The notes beneath the pieces are model-generated. The model was not told where the DNA came from. It did no database searches and saw only the letters and a program-made list of their open reading frames with translations. From Solirubrobacterales bacterium (GTDB lineage Bacteria > Actinomycetota > Thermoleophilia > Solirubrobacterales > Solirubrobacteraceae): a stretch of DNA of 34,285 nt. A program made the translations under genes and the position numbers. Shown here piece after piece: positions 1 through 8,078 of the stretch (positions within the stretch are counted from its first letter, which is position 1; every line of letters starts with the position of its first letter). Location: assembly GCA_026392385.1 (NCBI GenBank), contig JAPLCG010000066.1, positions 1 through 34,285 on the forward strand, given 5' to 3'.

Positions 1-475
1 GCAGATACGGAAGCCCCCAGCTGACTTCGAATCCCAACCCCAAGGCCGTCAGCAGCTTCGCGAGCAGCCAGCAGGCCGGTAGGAAGCAAATGTTAAATAG
101 AGCAAGCCAACTAGCCCAGCGCCCAACAACATCCCTAATCGGATTCCGCAGAATCCCAACCGCAGAAATCAGCGCTGCCGCCACGATTGCGAGCATCGCA
201 ATCAGCATCAGCCCACGCCCAAATACTCCTTCTGAGAAGCCGTTTGGATTCCTCCCCTTTGCCCCTCCAAGCAGCTGAACGAGCGCTACAGTCGCGACAG
301 CAACGCCATCAATCAGCCATGCCGAACGCAGCAGTAGCAGCGCTTGGCGATCTTGATCACCGCTTTGGTTCGGGGTTACTGACGTTTTCAGCCTTTCGTT
401 CTGAGGGTAGTCAGACAGGAAGTACGGGATCCTGAGCTGCTCCCCAAACCTCGCGATTGTTATCGCGTTCAACAC
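1..475 (-). CDS. Multi-spanning membrane protein, C-terminus cut off by the window edge
   Basis: The minus strand is open from about 475 to the left edge and encodes a hydrophobic protein I do not recognise. Three probable membrane segments are visible, at about residues 52-70, 87-108 and 118-143 counted from the GTG at 475, with a charged and polar N-terminus before them. The start is unclear. The only canonical starts in frame are adjacent GTG (475) and TTG (472) codons, which put the first 65 or so bases inside the end of the upstream GST-like gene. After that gene's stop there is only a CTG (391) or an ACG. The same direction and overlap suggest co-transcription with the GST-like gene. 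No family assignment is made. Confidence 0.5.
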   Translation of the reverse strand, partial: MLNAITIARFGEQLRIPYFLSDYPQNERLKTSVTPNQSGDQDRQALLLLRSAWLIDGVAVATVALVQLLGGAKGRNPNGFSEGVFGRGLMLIAMLAIVAAALISAVGILRNPIRDVVGRWASWLALFNICFLPACWLLAKLLTALGLGFEVSWGLPYL

Positions 476-1643
476 GACGCCTTGCGCGTAATTCGAGGAA
501 GAATTCGATCCCAGCCTCAGCAAAGATCTCTCGAACCTCCGCCTGATCGGCTGAATCTAGTGCCGCGAAATCGGCCTGGAGCCGCTGGAGGTGAAGCAAG
601 CGGTATGGAATCACGTGGGTCTCCATCGGGATGCCGCGCCATGTCCACTGAGTCTTGCCAAGCGACCGCCTCGTTGCCTTACCGCCGACAACATCTCCCG
701 CTTCTACTTCATCGTTGTCGGCAAGCCACTGATCAATGAACTGAACATGAGCGATTAGGTCATCGGCAAACTCAGCTCCGACGTACTCGAGCAGCGCCCG
801 CAGAGTCGCAGGGATTGAATCATCTGCGAAAAGCTCGTCCGGTACATCGCCGTACTCGCCCGTATCAGCGATCGGCGAATTCATCCGTTCGACCCAGCGC
901 CAAACTGGCCATGCTTCGCGACGCATGATCATTGCTGGCGCAGCGTCACGGGCAAGATGCGCGTAGAGCGGCCCGATCAGCGAAAAGTCTCCAAGTGTTG
1001 GTCTCCCGCCGAGTAGGTAAGGCGCTGTTTCAAGGTGGGCAGCAAACAGTGCGAGGAACTCCGAGTAGGAGCGCTCGATCTCCGGGATCGTTTCCGGCGT
1101 AACACCAAGTTCAACAGTCAGTTTGCGCATCCGTTGGGCGGCGAAGTTACTTACCTCGGCGCGAGCTTCGGCCTGATTGGCAGTCGCAAGATCTGGTCCG
1201 AAGTTAAATGTTGACTTCACATCCTCGTTTCCGCCGATAGGAAGGAACAGACCGCGACCAAAATCCTCCGCGACAAACGGCATATTTAGATCATCGAAGT
1301 TCCAACGGAAGTGCAGTGCTGGTCGCATCAAACCTTCGCTTCCAAACAATGCGAATAGGTCTGAAACAACCCTCTGGACACCAAGCGGCGGGTTTGCTGA
1401 GCGCTCTATTGGCACCAGCTGATCGAGGTAGTCAAATATGTCGGCGGTGTCTTGAATCAACCTTCCGTCATCGGTTTGCAGAACGGGAAGAATCCAGCGC
1501 CCGATTTCAGGCACAACCTGCTCGCCATAACGCGGATCACCAGGTGGACGTTCGATGTAATCGATCCGCTGTTTGACCAGGTAGGAGCGTGCCTTTGCCG
1601 AGTAAAGCGACGAGCGCATTGCGTAAAGAACGGGAAGCGTCAT
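411..1643 (-). CDS. Glutathione S-transferase-like protein, long form
   Basis: The 410-residue product starts with a thioredoxin-fold GST N-terminal domain (about residues 1-80). This includes the strand MTLPVLYAMRSSLYSAKAR, a helix, a cis-Pro strand (WILPVLQ) and the segment LIQDTADIFDYLD, which resembles the GSH-binding SxxI region. A helical GST C-terminal domain follows, with the typical PYLLGGRPTLGDFSLIGPLY helix at about 205-225. The remaining 150 or so residues are not part of a classic ~220-aa GST and continue to a charged tail. The N-terminal Ser/Cys/Tyr position could be the Ser-Ser-Leu-Tyr motif. I chose the ATG at 1643 because it begins the first beta strand; an upstream TTG at 1685 would add 14 unlikely residues. 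The substrate is unknown. It is divergent from apt across a 175-bp spacer. Confidence 0.8.
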   Translation of the reverse strand: MTLPVLYAMRSSLYSAKARSYLVKQRIDYIERPPGDPRYGEQVVPEIGRWILPVLQTDDGRLIQDTADIFDYLDQLVPIERSANPPLGVQRVVSDLFALFGSEGLMRPALHFRWNFDDLNMPFVAEDFGRGLFLPIGGNEDVKSTFNFGPDLATANQAEARAEVSNFAAQRMRKLTVELGVTPETIPEIERSYSEFLALFAAHLETAPYLLGGRPTLGDFSLIGPLYAHLARDAAPAMIMRREAWPVWRWVERMNSPIADTGEYGDVPDELFADDSIPATLRALLEYVGAEFADDLIAHVQFIDQWLADNDEVEAGDVVGGKATRRSLGKTQWTWRGIPMETHVIPYRLLHLQRLQADFAALDSADQAEVREIFAEAGIEFFLELRARRRVERDNNREVWGAAQDPVLPV

Positions 1644-1701
1644 TGCAAGTACTGGTGGGGATTGTCGCTCCGCGGCACACGACAACCATAAGTGATTATC
1701 A

Positions 1702-1748
1702 ACCGGTCAGGGGACTCGACAGTCAAGCTGGTCATCGAACTGACCGGT
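1702..1748. promoter_or_regulatory. Inverted repeat between divergent GST-like and apt genes
   Basis: The arms ACCGGTCAG (1702-1710) and CTGACCGGT (1740-1748) are perfect 9-bp inverted copies separated by 29 bp. They sit in the only spacer between the divergent GST-like and apt genes. A partial GGTCA half-site also occurs at 1730-1734. This could be an operator for a dimeric regulator or a chance repeat. No T-run follows, so a terminator is less likely. Confidence 0.25.
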
Positions 1749-1818
1749 GCCTGGAACGAAATCAGTTTTCGGGTTCCTCCGATACGGCTCTCGGGAATCA
1801 CCTCTACTCTCTAACGCG

Positions 1819-2340
1819 ATGACCATCCGAACCGACCACTTCCGCAATGTCCCCGACTGGCCACGCGATGGGATCCAATTCAAGGACATCGGCCCGATTC
1901 TCAGCGACCCAGGGTTGCTTTCTCTAGCCGCCGACTCGCTACTTGAAGAATCAAGATCGCTGACGAAGGATGTTGATTTTGTAATAGCGCCAGAGGCACG
2001 GGGCTTCCTATTCGGCGCGACGCTCGCCCTCGGATACGACGCAGGATTTATACCGGCCCGAAAGCCGGGAAAGCTGCCGCCAAAGACGCGCTCGGTTGCC
2101 TATGAACTCGAATACGGCGAAGACCATCTGCACCTTTCGCATCGCGAGTTTGAGGGTGCTCGAGTGCTAATCCACGACGACCTCTTAGCTACTGGCGGAA
2201 CAGCAGCAGCGCTCGTCAGCCTCGTACGCGAGCTAGGAGCCGAGGTAGTCGGCGCCATCTTCCTAGCTGAAATCGAACCACTTAACGGCAGAACCGCCCT
2301 AATCGAAGTTCCGGTTGCGTCGGTCGTTCAGTTCACTTAG
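1819..2340 (+). CDS. apt: Adenine phosphoribosyltransferase
   Basis: This enzyme salvages adenine by condensing it with PRPP to give AMP and pyrophosphate in the cytoplasm. The 173-aa product is the usual size for Apt. It shows the N-terminal FPxxGIxFKDI-like segment (DWPRDGIQFKDIGPIL), the ARGFLFG loop and the PRPP-binding motif VLIHDDLLATGGTAAA at about residues 116-131. The ATG at 1819 is chosen because the family begins just before this block; an upstream GTG at 1747 would add 24 atypical residues. The stop codon TAG shares bases with the opposing stop of the RNase HI gene (TTAG), so the two genes end tail-to-tail with no room for an intergenic terminator. Confidence 0.93.
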   Translation: MTIRTDHFRNVPDWPRDGIQFKDIGPILSDPGLLSLAADSLLEESRSLTKDVDFVIAPEARGFLFGATLALGYDAGFIPARKPGKLPPKTRSVAYELEYGEDHLHLSHREFEGARVLIHDDLLATGGTAAALVSLVRELGAEVVGAIFLAEIEPLNGRTALIEVPVASVVQFT

Positions 2341-3377
2341 TTGCCGTCAAGTGCGCTGTTGACGAGCGCATCTGCAGCAGCGTTTTCAGCTCTTGGCACG
2401 GTCTTAATCGTCCAAGAACTGAAGTTCTTCAGTTCGGTAATGACCGAGGCGTGAAGTGGCTTCATATCCGCATGCTTCACGCGGTAGTCACCAGTGATTT
2501 GCTTAGCAACTAGCTCCGAGTCGCCGACTAGATCAACAGCATCGGCTCCGAGCTCAGCGGCCCGCTGGAGGCCGCGGATTACGGCCCGATACTCAGCGAC
2601 ATTGTTTGTAGCATCGCCAATTCGCTCGCCGATCTGATCGACAAGGCTGCCGGACTGATCGGTGATTACTACGCCGATGCCGGCTGGCCCAGGGTTCCCT
2701 CTTGAGCCGCCATCGCAGTGGATTGTGACCCTCAAGTGAGCATGTGGACGAGTGAGCATGTGGACGCTACCGTCGCCCTCGGCCCGAGCATTACCAGGCC
2801 GCTCTGGATCACTTAGATCCTCAAGCTCTGAACCACGCTCTCGCTCGACGATCGTTGCTCCACCCGGCCCCGATTCGACGCGCCAGCGATACCAGCAGAG
2901 ATCCCACATGACGAGAATCTCGACTCCCTGACCCGGGTAATCCTCGATAAAGACTTTTGGTTCACCAAGCGAGTTGGCGATTCCAGAGACAGTCTCCGGC
3001 AAGGGGCTGCTGTTGAACTCCTCAACCGCCGCCTTGACCCGCCCGATCGGCCCAGTCGGTTGAGCGGTTACCCGACGTGGCGGTGGTTCAGGAGCTCGAC
3101 CTGCTGAATGGTTGTTGTTCCGTTGCCGCAGACGGTCAAGCAGGCTCGCTCCTCCGGTAGCCGGACGAGTCTCTCGTTGCTTGGTTTCGCGCTCACGCCG
3201 CCATCCGCCGCGGAGAGCAGCCGGCTGACAGAGGACACAGGCTATTTTCGCCTCGCCATCAAGGTAGAAAGGGTCACTAGTTTCGCCGCGCAGAAGTGTT
3301 CTGTGACAGAACGCGCAGGTAACCACCTGAAACGAGGGTCTTATCTTTCTTGTCTCCACGGGAGTCCAGAGTACCAC
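2337..3377 (-). CDS. Zinc-ribbon protein with C-terminal RNase HI domain
   Basis: The C-terminal ~130 residues are a ribonuclease HI domain, which cleaves RNA in RNA/DNA hybrids. Visible are HCDGGSRGNPGPAGIGVV, NNVAEYRAVIRGL, the GDSELV strand and ENAAADALVN, giving the full Asp-Glu-Asp-Asp catalytic set. Up to about residue 60 there is a possible zinc ribbon with two CxxC pairs (CAFC and CVLC). A basic Arg/Gln-rich linker and a middle domain of ~90 residues rich in Trp (MWDLCWYRWRVE) follow; I cannot name that domain. The start is uncertain: GTG codons at 3377, 3359 and 3326 are in frame, and 3326 would begin directly before the first CxxC. It follows xerC on the same strand after 36 bp and ends on the apt stop. 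Confidence 0.85.
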   Translation of the reverse strand: MVLWTPVETRKIRPSFQVVTCAFCHRTLLRGETSDPFYLDGEAKIACVLCQPAALRGGWRRERETKQRETRPATGGASLLDRLRQRNNNHSAGRAPEPPPRRVTAQPTGPIGRVKAAVEEFNSSPLPETVSGIANSLGEPKVFIEDYPGQGVEILVMWDLCWYRWRVESGPGGATIVERERGSELEDLSDPERPGNARAEGDGSVHMLTRPHAHLRVTIHCDGGSRGNPGPAGIGVVITDQSGSLVDQIGERIGDATNNVAEYRAVIRGLQRAAELGADAVDLVGDSELVAKQITGDYRVKHADMKPLHASVITELKNFSSWTIKTVPRAENAAADALVNSALDGN

Positions 3378-3413
3378 CGCAAACCAGCTCGATTTTGGAG
3401 CGCAGCTAGCCGT

Positions 3414-4361
3414 TCAGGCGCGCGGATGGGCGCTACGCCAAGCTGACTTGAGGCGAGCTGACTCAACTCGCGTATAGACCTGAGTCGTGGAAATTGATTC
3501 GTGGCCGAGCATCTCTTGAATCGAACGGAGATCAGCACCGCCATCGAGTAGATGTGTCGCAAAGGAGTGGCGCAGCGCGTGTGGATGTATTCCACCCGGG
3601 AGCCCAGCCCGCTGTGCCCAGAGCTTCAAACGGCGGCGCACATCCGATGTAGAAAGCCGCCGCCCATGTCGGCTTATAAACAATGCGGCTTGATCCGCGT
3701 CGCTTACAAGTGCGCCTCGCCCCTTCGCGAGCCAAGCGCTTACCGCCTTCGCGGCAGGCTCACCAACTGGAACGGTTCTCGTCTTCGAGCCCTTGCCCTC
3801 CACTCGAATCGACTCCGAATCAAAGTCAATCGCGCCTAGGTCAAGAGCAACGATCTCTCCGGCACGGAGGCCGCTGGAGTAAGCCAGCTCAAACATCGCC
3901 CTGTCGCGCGTTTCAAGCGGCGTCCGAGCGGGGATGCTCGCGAGTAGACGATCAACCTCAGCTGCTGAGAGAACATCAGGCAGATCACGACGCAGTCGCG
4001 GAGCAGAAAGAAGTTCGGCCGGGTTCTGATCAATCTGCCCGGCAAGCATCATGTTGCGGAAAAACGACCGAAAGGCCGCCAGGCGGCGGGCGATAGTGCT
4101 CGGCACAAGGCCGCGCTGCGACAATTCAGCAGCGTGCCGTCGCAGATCCCTGGCTCTCAACTGATCGGGATTCCTGTCGCGCTTTGCCGACCACACGGCA
4201 AGCTCTGCAAGGTCACTGGCGTACGCCTTATGTGTAGGGGCTGCTACGCCCTCCCTCTCTAAAGCAGCCGAGAACTGTTCAAGGGCGAGGATCCAAGCAG
4301 GCGGTAGTGCGCTCTCGAGGCTCGTGCCGATACTCTCGCGATCCATGGGCGCATTCTTCAT
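3414..4361 (-). CDS. xerC: Tyrosine recombinase XerC/XerD type
   Basis: This site-specific recombinase would resolve chromosome dimers at a dif-like site. It has a SAM-like N-terminal core-binding domain (about 20-110) and a catalytic domain (about 125-310). All catalytic residues are visible: Arg166 in SGLRAGEI, Lys190 in VEGKGSKTR, His261 and Arg264 in HALRHSFATH, His287 in LGHESIST and the nucleophile Tyr296 in TTQVYTRV. The 315-aa length fits chromosomal XerC/XerD rather than an integrase with extra domains. Starts at 4361 (ATG) or 4346 (ATG) are possible; the latter shares a CCATGG with the divergent small gene. XerC versus XerD cannot be decided from sequence alone; the neighbourhood of dprA and comM favours XerC. 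Confidence 0.9.
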   Translation of the reverse strand: MKNAPMDRESIGTSLESALPPAWILALEQFSAALEREGVAAPTHKAYASDLAELAVWSAKRDRNPDQLRARDLRRHAAELSQRGLVPSTIARRLAAFRSFFRNMMLAGQIDQNPAELLSAPRLRRDLPDVLSAAEVDRLLASIPARTPLETRDRAMFELAYSSGLRAGEIVALDLGAIDFDSESIRVEGKGSKTRTVPVGEPAAKAVSAWLAKGRGALVSDADQAALFISRHGRRLSTSDVRRRLKLWAQRAGLPGGIHPHALRHSFATHLLDGGADLRSIQEMLGHESISTTQVYTRVESARLKSAWRSAHPRA

Positions 4362-4668
4362 AGATACAAGCAGCGGTCAGGTTGCAACGCTGAAGCAGCT
4401 TTCACGTGCCGGCCTAAGCGGCGAAGATGGCCCCGAGATGCCGTGGTTCAAGATCAACTGCCCACACGATGCGAGCACACTCTGGCATGCGGTACTTGTC
4501 AAAGAAGAGCGCGGGATCCACATCGGCACATTAACTCTTCGACATGGCTCAAACCATGCCTCCCTGCTCGCTAACGGCTGGACCGAAATCCCGCCCGAAG
4601 ATGTTGGTAGCCAATTGGCTGGACATCAGGGCGAAGACGAGATCAGCCGATCACCTTGGACCGAATAG
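4345..4668 (+). CDS. Small protein of unknown function
   Basis: I do not recognise this 107-aa protein. It is the only coherent frame between the divergent xerC and the convergent L,D-transpeptidase, and nothing open lies opposite it on minus, so it is probably real. The sequence is soluble-looking, with a Trp/His/Cys-containing core (PWFKINCPHD, LWHAVLVKEERGIHIGTL) and an acidic C-terminus. It has no signal peptide and no membrane segment. The ATG at 4345 is half of a palindromic CCATGG whose other strand supplies a possible xerC start. An internal ATG at 4438 would give a 77-aa protein beginning MPWFKINCPHD. It ends 12 bp from the opposing stop of the transpeptidase gene. Confidence 0.5.
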   Translation: MGAFFIDTSSGQVATLKQLSRAGLSGEDGPEMPWFKINCPHDASTLWHAVLVKEERGIHIGTLTLRHGSNHASLLANGWTEIPPEDVGSQLAGHQGEDEISRSPWTE

Positions 4669-4680
4669 CAGGCGGACTAG

Positions 4681-5718
4681 CTAGTTGATGTAGACCGGGT
4701 CGCCGACGGAAACGCGGTCGTAGAGATCGATCACATCCGAAACTGCCATTCGGATGCAGCCGTGCGAAGCCGCTGATCCGAGCGAACCTTCAGCAGATGT
4801 GCCGTGGATTCCTGCACCGGCCGCAACGCCCATCCAGCGAGCCCTAATTGGATTATCGGGGCCAGGTGGAATCACTTTGCCGGCTAATGCGCCCGCCCAT
4901 GCACTCTTTGGGACATGCCAAGATGGGTTTTCCTGCTTGTCCTGGATCGAATAAAGGCCGGTCGGAGTCTCAAGCCCTGCCATTCCAACTGCGATTGGAT
5001 AGGTGCGATCGAGCTTTAGACCCTTCCAGAGATAGAGCTTGAAGCCAGAACGGCTCACTGTGATCACAGTTGGGTAGCTCTCCACAAGCCCGGCACGGGT
5101 TGTCTTTGGAGCGACACTTGTAGTCGGCGCCTTAATTACTACTGCGCTATGGCCTGAATGCCCGAGTGACGCAACAATTTTGTTCGCTAGTGGCTTACGG
5201 CTAACAGCAATTCCATTGCTTCCGTCAGCCGTTCCGAGACTGGTTGATGTGTAGAGAAGGTGAGCTTCGACTGGCGAACGGTCAGTCTGCTTGGCTACGG
5301 AATCTACAAAGCGATTCACTTCCAGAAGCGAAAGCCTGACATGAGGATTGATCGCAGCACTGACCTTGCCACCAGAGATGTTCCGCCAGACACGCTCGCC
5401 GATCCAACCGGAGCGGCTGCGATCCAAAGCCTTCTCGACTGCCGCCGAAACATTTACTTTGACGCGGGCCTGCTGAGCAGTCAGGCGAAAGCGTCGGTTA
5501 CCGGCAACTACTACTACTGGAGCCTGGTTCTCGGCTCCAAGCTCGGCTGTAAGAACCTTGGTCGCCTCTTCTGTATTCATGCCTCCGACTTGAACGCCGG
5601 CTACTGAAACTCCCGGTGCAATCGTCTTGCTTGTTGAGCTGTCATAGGCAAATGCCCCACCAGCAACAGCAAGCAGTACGCCTAGGCAGGCGAGGAGAAT
5701 CCAAAGCGCGCGTGACAT
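4681..5718 (-). CDS. L,D-transpeptidase (YkuD family), membrane-anchored
   Basis: The 345-aa product begins with an uncleaved-looking signal anchor (ALWILLACLGVLLAVAGGAFAY, about residues 4-25), so it acts outside the membrane on peptidoglycan. Residues about 30-200 resemble the VanW-associated/PG_binding_4-type region found before YkuD domains. The YkuD domain (about 215-345) carries the catalytic HGT (His305) and SHGCIRM (Cys321) motifs, consistent with 3-3 cross-linking of tetrapeptide stems. I chose the ATG at 5718 over the adjacent TTG. It is the last gene of the comM-dprA-ilvD-HAD run on this strand, 62 bp after the HAD gene. The specific crosslink or protein substrate is inference from the family. 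Confidence 0.9.
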   Translation of the reverse strand: MSRALWILLACLGVLLAVAGGAFAYDSSTSKTIAPGVSVAGVQVGGMNTEEATKVLTAELGAENQAPVVVVAGNRRFRLTAQQARVKVNVSAAVEKALDRSRSGWIGERVWRNISGGKVSAAINPHVRLSLLEVNRFVDSVAKQTDRSPVEAHLLYTSTSLGTADGSNGIAVSRKPLANKIVASLGHSGHSAVVIKAPTTSVAPKTTRAGLVESYPTVITVSRSGFKLYLWKGLKLDRTYPIAVGMAGLETPTGLYSIQDKQENPSWHVPKSAWAGALAGKVIPPGPDNPIRARWMGVAAGAGIHGTSAEGSLGSAASHGCIRMAVSDVIDLYDRVSVGDPVYIN

Positions 5719-5780
5719 CAATTCGCAGAGTACCCCGCCTTACGGATCTAGATGCCGATTGACCTGTTGATTGCGAGTGG

Positions 5781-6350
5781 CTAGCTATCCGACGGTCGGT
5801 CGGAAAGAAGCGGCTCCAGCAATCCCGCGAGAGTCGGCCAGTCGGCCGCTGAAATAACGCCCTCCGCCTCACAGATCTCCTCATTCCACGGATGGCTGAG
5901 CGTCGCCGGAATGATGCCCACTGCTAATGCATTTTCGATATTGACCGGTGAATCATCAACCAGAAGGTCAATACCAAGCTCTACGCAACGAGAAATCTTG
6001 TCGAACGAGCAGTGCAGGTCATCGTGTGGAAGTCCCACTTCGTTAAGCCACTGCGCGGTTAAATCGTAGGCCTCGTCAGCGCGATGACTTGTTATGTGGA
6101 TCCAATGCCCATCATCAACCCAGCGTTTTACGGTTTCGATCGCACCCGGATATGGCTCAGCCGTAAGTACGAACTCAGCCGAGTGCGTTTCAGCTACGAC
6201 AACTGCAACCTGCTCCGGGCGAAGGTTTCCGATACCCCAGTCGCGCTGATTCTCATAAGGCATGTCAATCCCAAAGCGACGCTCAACTACGGTGGAAAAC
6301 TGATCCCAGTAGTGGTGCAGCGTTGAGTCAATATCAAGCGCGATTCGCAA
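5781..6350 (-). CDS. HAD-superfamily hydrolase, 5'-nucleotidase-like
   Basis: The protein of 189 residues starts MRIALDIDSTLHHYWDQF, a HAD motif I with Asp6 and Asp8 as nucleophile and acid/base. Motif II is in WIHITSHRADEA, a Lys occurs in SFDKISRCVEL, and motif III is LLVDDSPVN. The pattern resembles the cytosolic 5'(3')-deoxyribonucleotidase (NT5C) group, but the substrate is not provable here. I chose the TTG at 6350 because it sits right before motif I and is preceded by GGGAG at good spacing; longer starts would run into ilvD. The gene follows ilvD by 22 bp in the same direction, so the two are probably co-transcribed. Confidence 0.8.
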   Translation of the reverse strand: MRIALDIDSTLHHYWDQFSTVVERRFGIDMPYENQRDWGIGNLRPEQVAVVVAETHSAEFVLTAEPYPGAIETVKRWVDDGHWIHITSHRADEAYDLTAQWLNEVGLPHDDLHCSFDKISRCVELGIDLLVDDSPVNIENALAVGIIPATLSHPWNEEICEAEGVISAADWPTLAGLLEPLLSDRPSDS

Positions 6351-6372
6351 TCTGATCGCTCCCGCTCGTCGA

Positions 6373-8052
6373 TCAGTGTGTGAGAGCACCCTCAGCGGCG
6401 CTCCCAACATCTCGTGCATACTTCTTGAGGACAACCGGGATATCGGAGCGCTCCGGCGAAACCCAATCGGCAACCCGCTCAGCGATCTGCTCGTCTGTTA
6501 GGTCAACTGACAACAAACGCTTGGCAACGTCAATCGTGACGATGTCACCGTTGCGGACAGCAGCGATTGGTCCGCCCCTCGCCGCCTCGGGGGCAACATG
6601 CCCAGCCATAAATCCGTGAGTAGCACCAGAGAATCGGCCGTCGGTCAGCAGCGCGACATCCTCGCCAAGCCCAGCTCCGACAAGCGCCGCGGTGACGGCG
6701 AGCATCTCGCGCATGCCGGGGCCGCCAGCTGGTCCTTCGTTACGGATGACGACAACATCGCCAGTGACAATTCCGCCATTGCCAACTGCGCTCATCGCAA
6801 GCTCTTCACTGTCAAAGACCTTGGCGGGACCACCATGCATCCTTCGCTCATGGCCTGCAAGTTTCACGACACAGCCTTCCGGCGCAAGATTTCCAAACAG
6901 GATCGCCAGCCCGCCGCTTTCGCTGATTGGATCCGAAAGCGGACGCACCACCTGCTGATCAGGTGACTCGATCGCCTTGTCTGCATGCTCACCGACGGTG
7001 CCGCCTGTAACAGTCAGAGCTGACTCGTTGAGCAGGCCAGCCTCCTTGAGTCGCGACAGCACGAGCGGCACGCCACCGGCCCGATAGAGGTCAACCGCAA
7101 CAAACTTTCCGCCAGGCTTCAGGTCACAGAGGAGTGGCGTCCGCTCACTGATCTCATCGAAGTCGGAGAGTTCGAGCGGCACACCCATTTCGCGTGCCAA
7201 AGCCATCAGGTGAAGAACCGCATTTGTCGATCCGCCACTCATCGCCACCGATGCAATCGCATTGTGGATGCTGTCGCGTGTGATGATGTCGCTCGGACGG
7301 ATTCCCTTCTCAAGCACATCCATTACAAGGCGGCCGGCTTCAAACGCGACCTCAGCTTTAGTTGAGTCCAACGCAGGCACCATCGCTGATGCGACCGGGC
7401 TAATCCCCATCACCTCGAATGCGACGGCCATCGTGTTCGCAGTGAACTGTCCACCACATGCTCCCGCCCCTGGCGATGCCACTGACTCAAGCTCAGCAAG
7501 CCTTTCGTCGCTCATTTGCCCTGATGCATGCGCGCCAACGGCCTCAAAAACATCCTGAATCGTTACATCGTGACCTTCGAAATGACCAGGCATGATTGAG
7601 CCGCCGTAGAGCATCACCGATGGAACATCGACTCTTGCCAGTGCCATAACAGCGCCTGGGATTGTCTTGTCGCATCCGGAGAGAGCGACGATTCCGTCAA
7701 ACATGTGGCCGCGGGCTACAAGTTCAATCGAATCAGCAATCACTTCACGGGAGACGAGTGAGGTACGCATCCCCTCCGTCCCCATCGTTATTCCATCTGA
7801 GATCGCGATCGTGTTGAGCTCCATCGGCGTACCGCCAGCAGCCCTGATGCCTTCCTTGACCTTGGCCGCAAGCGCCCGCAGGTGGAAGTTGCAAGGCATC
7901 GTCTCGATCCAAGTTGAGGCGACACCAATGATTGGCTTAGCGAGGGCTTCATCATCAAACCCAATGCCCTTCAAGTAGGCCCGTGCAGGCGCCCTCTCGG
8001 GACCTTCGGTCAGAACTCGGCTTCGGTGCTTGGTATCGAATGGTTGGCTCAT
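6373..8052 (-). CDS. ilvD: Dihydroxy-acid dehydratase
   Basis: This Fe-S enzyme dehydrates 2,3-dihydroxy-3-methylbutanoate and -pentanoate to the 2-oxo acids in valine, isoleucine and leucine synthesis. The 559-aa product matches the family length. Cluster cysteines are visible in [16 protein letters not shown] and [14 protein letters not shown], a spacing typical of the [2Fe-2S] type. [24 protein letters not shown] and [14 protein letters not shown] are also diagnostic. The ATG at 8052 begins [20 protein letters not shown], as usual for the family. It lies 26 bp after dprA. No other branched-chain amino acid gene is in the window, so this is a stand-alone copy inserted in a competence/recombination neighbourhood. 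Confidence 0.96.
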   Translation of the reverse strand: MSQPFDTKHRSRVLTEGPERAPARAYLKGIGFDDEALAKPIIGVASTWIETMPCNFHLRALAAKVKEGIRAAGGTPMELNTIAISDGITMGTEGMRTSLVSREVIADSIELVARGHMFDGIVALSGCDKTIPGAVMALARVDVPSVMLYGGSIMPGHFEGHDVTIQDVFEAVGAHASGQMSDERLAELESVASPGAGACGGQFTANTMAVAFEVMGISPVASAMVPALDSTKAEVAFEAGRLVMDVLEKGIRPSDIITRDSIHNAIASVAMSGGSTNAVLHLMALAREMGVPLELSDFDEISERTPLLCDLKPGGKFVAVDLYRAGGVPLVLSRLKEAGLLNESALTVTGGTVGEHADKAIESPDQQVVRPLSDPISESGGLAILFGNLAPEGCVVKLAGHERRMHGGPAKVFDSEELAMSAVGNGGIVTGDVVVIRNEGPAGGPGMREMLAVTAALVGAGLGEDVALLTDGRFSGATHGFMAGHVAPEAARGGPIAAVRNGDIVTIDVAKRLLSVDLTDEQIAERVADWVSPERSDIPVVLKKYARDVGSAAEGALTH

Positions 8053-8078
8053 TGAATTGCAGACTAGCGGGCCGGCTC

